Source of the DNA: Psychroserpens sp041224425
Lineage (GTDB): Bacteria; Bacteroidota; Bacteroidia; Flavobacteriales; Flavobacteriaceae
Assembly (NCBI RefSeq): GCF_041224425.1
Contig: NZ_JBGFGL010000068.1
Location: 62,001 to 126,000, forward strand
DNA length: 64,000 nucleotides
Direction of reading: 5' to 3'
Below the pieces are notes generated by a model, which was not told the DNA's origin, did no database searches, and saw only the letters and a program-made list of their open reading frames with translations. Positions 61,179-64,000 of the stretch are shown piece after piece (position 1 is the stretch's first letter; each line of letters begins with the position of its first letter). The translations under genes and the position numbers were made by a program.

Positions 61179-63603
61179 ATCTTAACTCAGCACCAAGTTG
61201 TGTTTCAAAATTGGTCTGCAGTTTTTTCATGATCTTGTCGATTTGCTTATCGGTCAAGGTTTTCTTCTCATCCTGAATGGTAAAACTCACCGCGTAGCTT
61301 TTCTTTCCTTTTGGAAGGTTTTTGCCTTGATAGACATCAAATAAATCAACATCTTTGAGTAATTGCTTTTCGGTTTGCATTGCAATTTTATCAATGTCTC
61401 CAAAGGTTACCTTGTCATCAATTAATAAGGCAAAATCACGTCGCACTTCAGGATATTTCGGAATGTCCTTAAACTTGATATCGTTATGCTTTGCCATTTC
61501 TAGCACATTATCCCAGTTGAAATCGGCAAACAATACTTCCTGTGATATCCCAAAATGTTTTAATACCTTCTTGCTAACAATTCCAAAATCTACCAGTTTG
61601 GTTTTTCCGATAGATAACCCAATACCTTCACTAAACACATCATTTTTGATAGGAGACACCATATGATTGCTGAGTCCTAAACGATCAAGAGTGCTGTTAA
61701 CAATCCCTTTAAGGTAAAAGAAATCGCTTTTTTGTACAGGACTATTCCAACGCAAAGCCGTTTTATCACCTGTTAAAAAAAGAGACAGTTTTTTGTATTC
61801 CTCACGATTACTTTTAAAATCATGATAAGTTTTCCCAAATTCATATAACTTAAGATTGTTGCGCTTTCTATTGATATTGTAGCTTACTGCTTCCAACCCT
61901 GAAAATAATAAACTTTGACGCATAACGCTTAAGTCATTACTTAGCGGATTCAGCATTTCGACATTGTGCGCTTCTTTAAGTTGTTCGCTAAGCGTTACAT
62001 ATTTAGGAGTCGTGAGAGAATTGGATAAAATTTCATAAAACCCTTGTGAAGCTAGTTGGTTACCAATAATGTTTTGAAGTTTGTAATCTTCAAACTTTGA
62101 TGTGTTCGAAATCGAAGCGTTGAGTTTTTCGGTAGTTTGAATATTGTTATAGCCATAAACCCTCAAGATTTCTTCAATCACATCGGCTTCACGTTGCACA
62201 TCATTTCTATAAGCAGGAACGGTTAATCCCAAACCTGCTTCCGTAACATTATTGACTTTGATTTCAAGGGAAGTCAAGATACTTTTAATGGTTTCCTTCG
62301 GAATTTCCTGGCCAATAAGTTTCTTGGCATTGTCAAAACTCATTCGTACTTGATAATCCTCAATCTTTTTAGGGTAAAAGTCCATGAGATCACTCGTAAC
62401 ATCACCACCTGCAATCTCTTGGATTAACAAAACAGCACGCTTTAAAGCATATTCTGTAATGTTAGGATCGATGCCACGTTCAAACCTAAATGAAGCATCA
62501 GTGTTCAGTGCGTGACGCTTTGCCGTCTTACGGATGCTCACAGGATTGAAATAAGCACTTTCTAGAAATATACTAGTCGTCGCTTCGGTAACACCCGAGT
62601 TAATACCTCCAAACACACCTGCGATACACATAGGTTTTTCGGCATCACAAATCATTAAATCCTCTTCATGCAATTCTCTTTCAACTTCATCCAAAGTAGT
62701 GAATTTTGTGCCTTTAGGAAGGGTTTTGACCACTACTTTATTACCAGCTATTTTTGAGGCATCAAAAGCGTGTAAAGGTTGGCCTAACTCATGCAGCACA
62801 TAGTTTGTGATATCAACAATGTTGTTTTTAGGTGTTAAACCAATTGCTTTTAAACGGTTTTGCAACCAAGCAGGAGAATCTTCAACTTTAACACCAGAAA
62901 TGGTAACACCACAATATCGAGGCGCTAAAGCTTTGTCCTTAACATCGATGTCGATTTTTAAGGTTCTGTTTTCAACATGGAAAGCACTTACAGAAGGTGT
63001 TATCAATTCTGTATTGATTTCTTTCTGAAGCAATCCTGCTTTTAAATCTCGAGCGACACCAAAATGGCTCATGGCATCAGCGCGATTAGGTGTTAAGCCT
63101 ATTTCAAAAACCTCATCATTTTCAACTTCAAATAATTCTGATACTGGAGTGCCGACTTTCGTTTTGGCATCCAAAACCATAATGCCATCATGTGAAGCCC
63201 CTAAGCCTAATTCATCCTCGGCGCAGATCATACCTTGACTGGATTCACCTCTAATTTTTCCTTTCTTGATGGTCCATGCTTCACCTTCAGAAGTGTATAG
63301 TGTAGTGCCAATTGTAGCGACAGGAACTTTTTGACCCTTATCTACATTTGGTGCGCCACAAACAATTTGTAACGGATCACCTTTACCAATAGTGACGGTT
63401 GTTACTTTTAAACGATCTGCATTTGGATGTTTTTCACAGGTTAAAACCTCTCCAACAACAACACCTTTTAATCCGCCTTTAACCGATTCAAACGATTCAA
63501 TGCCTTCAATTTCGAGCCCAAGGTCTGTTAAAAGTTCGCCAGTTTGTTCCGCTGGCCAATTTGTTTTCAAAAACTGCTTTAACCAATTGTAAGAAATCTT
63601 CAT
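61177..63603 (-). CDS. pheT: Phenylalanine-tRNA ligase beta subunit
   Basis: The 808-residue protein charges tRNA-Phe together with PheS. Domains in order: N-terminal hybrid part (MKISYNWLKQFL), an EMAP-like tRNA-binding domain (GVVVGEVLTCEKHPNADRLKV), B3/B4 editing region (PRYCGVTISGVKV), B5 helix-turn-helix, core domain, and the C-terminal FDX-ACB anticodon-binding domain (PKYPEVRRDFALLIDDKVTFGDI). Length is normal. pheS is not in the window. Confidence 0.97.
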   Translation of the reverse strand: MKISYNWLKQFLKTNWPAEQTGELLTDLGLEIEGIESFESVKGGLKGVVVGEVLTCEKHPNADRLKVTTVTIGKGDPLQIVCGAPNVDKGQKVPVATIGTTLYTSEGEAWTIKKGKIRGESSQGMICAEDELGLGASHDGIMVLDAKTKVGTPVSELFEVENDEVFEIGLTPNRADAMSHFGVARDLKAGLLQKEINTELITPSVSAFHVENRTLKIDIDVKDKALAPRYCGVTISGVKVEDSPAWLQNRLKAIGLTPKNNIVDITNYVLHELGQPLHAFDASKIAGNKVVVKTLPKGTKFTTLDEVERELHEEDLMICDAEKPMCIAGVFGGINSGVTEATTSIFLESAYFNPVSIRKTAKRHALNTDASFRFERGIDPNITEYALKRAVLLIQEIAGGDVTSDLMDFYPKKIEDYQVRMSFDNAKKLIGQEIPKETIKSILTSLEIKVNNVTEAGLGLTVPAYRNDVQREADVIEEILRVYGYNNIQTTEKLNASISNTSKFEDYKLQNIIGNQLASQGFYEILSNSLTTPKYVTLSEQLKEAHNVEMLNPLSNDLSVMRQSLLFSGLEAVSYNINRKRNNLKLYEFGKTYHDFKSNREEYKKLSLFLTGDKTALRWNSPVQKSDFFYLKGIVNSTLDRLGLSNHMVSPIKNDVFSEGIGLSIGKTKLVDFGIVSKKVLKHFGISQEVLFADFNWDNVLEMAKHNDIKFKDIPKYPEVRRDFALLIDDKVTFGDIDKIAMQTEKQLLKDVDLFDVYQGKNLPKGKKSYAVSFTIQDEKKTLTDKQIDKIMKKLQTNFETQLGAELR

Positions 63604-63624
63604 TTTTAGTCTTTAATCAAGCTA

Positions 63625-63632
63625 CAAATATA
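63625..63632 (-). promoter_or_regulatory. -7 element TATATTTG of pheT
   Basis: On the minus strand TATATTTG lies 21 bases before the pheT ATG. No attenuator or T-box is seen in the short leader. Confidence 0.5.
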
Positions 63633-63686
63633 ATAATCTTAAGATAGTTTTAAGGGTCGAAAGTTCCCTTTTCTTTGTAAGAATTT

Positions 63687-63694
63687 TAAATTTG
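63687..63694 (+). promoter_or_regulatory. -7 element TAAATTTG of the last lipoprotein gene
   Basis: TAAATTTG fits TAnnTTTG, 31 bases before the ATG at 63726; the -33 box is poor. Confidence 0.45.
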
Positions 63695-63725
63695 TTCAGA
63701 CAGATATCCTAAAAATTTATCTCTA

Positions 63726-64000
63726 ATGAAGAAGCTTGTTTTAAAAGTATGTATCGTATTGTTTGTTTTTTCCTGCAAAACAGAACCTGCAATAGAACTT
63801 AATCGCGGTACTTGGCGTGCAGAATTACAAATAAGTGATTCGTTAGGTTTGCCATTTAATTTTGAAGTGGTTTCTGCTGAGTCGTTAAAGATATTCAATT
63901 CAGATGAGGTTATATGGGTTGATGATATTAGCTATGATGCAGATTCCATTGTTATAAAAATGCCTGTTTTTGAAGGCTATATAAAAGCATTGCTCGCAAA
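63726..64000 (+). CDS. Lipoprotein, probably N-terminal part of a TlpA-like thioredoxin protein, cut by window end
   Basis: The frame is open from ATG 63726 to the window end (91 residues visible). The lipobox is LFVFSC followed by KTEPAIELNRGTWRAELQIS. The pattern RGTWRAELQ...LPFNFEV...I-D-DISYDADSIVIKMPVF resembles the N-terminal domain found before thioredoxin modules in flavobacterial TlpA-type proteins. The CxxC domain would lie outside the window, so this call is tentative. It is divergent from pheT. Confidence 0.7.
   Translation, partial: MKKLVLKVCIVLFVFSCKTEPAIELNRGTWRAELQISDSLGLPFNFEVVSAESLKIFNSDEVIWVDDISYDADSIVIKMPVFEGYIKALLA

Noticed and set aside
63686..63898. Minus-strand ORF opposite the last lipoprotein
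   Set aside because: It is antisense to the clear lipobox-bearing frame starting at 63726 and has no recognisable features.

Overview
The window comes from the chromosome of a member of the Flavobacteriaceae (Bacteroidota), probably marine. The evidence is low GC with ATG starts that lack Shine-Dalgarno sequences, promoters of the TTTG-N19-TAnnTTTG type, type IX secretion substrates with both type A and type B sorting tails, a PorP/SprF protein, lipoproteins with acidic Cys-Ser-Asp-Asp tails, and a ribB-lptF-lolA-ftsK housekeeping order. I cannot name the genus from sequence alone.

Layout. (1) 1-6.6 kb: the 3' part of a giant PKD/SprB-repeat adhesin with a type B sorting domain, followed by its PorP/SprF-like partner. 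(2) 6.6-8.2 kb: a copy of a dispersed repeat and two small exported proteins. (3) 8.4-24.0 kb: a tightly packed nine-gene defence operon. A PLD-like protein and an exported MORN-repeat protein lead into hsdM-hsdS. Between hsdS and hsdR sits an AT-rich cassette of a class III cyclase-like protein, mcrB and mcrC, and a YgjP-type metalloprotease closes the row. (4) 24.0-28.1 kb: a gene-poor, repeat-rich tract with two or three orphan genes, five copies of a palindromic element and five 11-bp iterons, ending at a tRNA-Ser(UGA). (5) 28.2-30.6 kb: a nitroreductase, a thioredoxin-fold protein without CxxC, and a DegT-family aminotransferase. (6) 30.6-38.4 kb, cassette A: an AraC-type hybrid two-component regulator followed by lipoproteins and a very repetitive S74 (endosialidase-chaperone) surface protein. 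(7) 38.4-38.8 kb: a scar in which a 3' fragment of ribB is fused to a frameshifted 3' fragment of degT. (8) 38.8-50.4 kb, cassette B: a LytS/LytTR pair divergent from a seven-gene operon encoding a serine beta-lactamase-like protein, a DUF4412-like protein, lipoproteins, a second S74 surface protein and a T9SS type A protein. (9) 50.4-58 kb: core genes ribB, lptF/G, lolA, ftsK, dgkA and tpx on the minus strand. (10) 58.2-64 kb: amtB, a lipoprotein with a caspase/CHAT-like His/Cys pair, pheT, and the start of a probable TlpA-like lipoprotein.

Two things stand out. First, the defence operon mixes type I restriction, McrBC and a nucleotide-cyclase-like protein in one transcript-like row. It is bounded by about 180-bp direct repeats at 6.6 and 25.3 kb. 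Second, the order degT-[A]-ribB'-degT'-[B]-ribB is what a tandem duplication, or a single-crossover integration, of a degT-cargo-ribB interval would leave behind. The two cargos have the same design (their own two-component regulator, S74 surface protein and lipoproteins) but different sequences.
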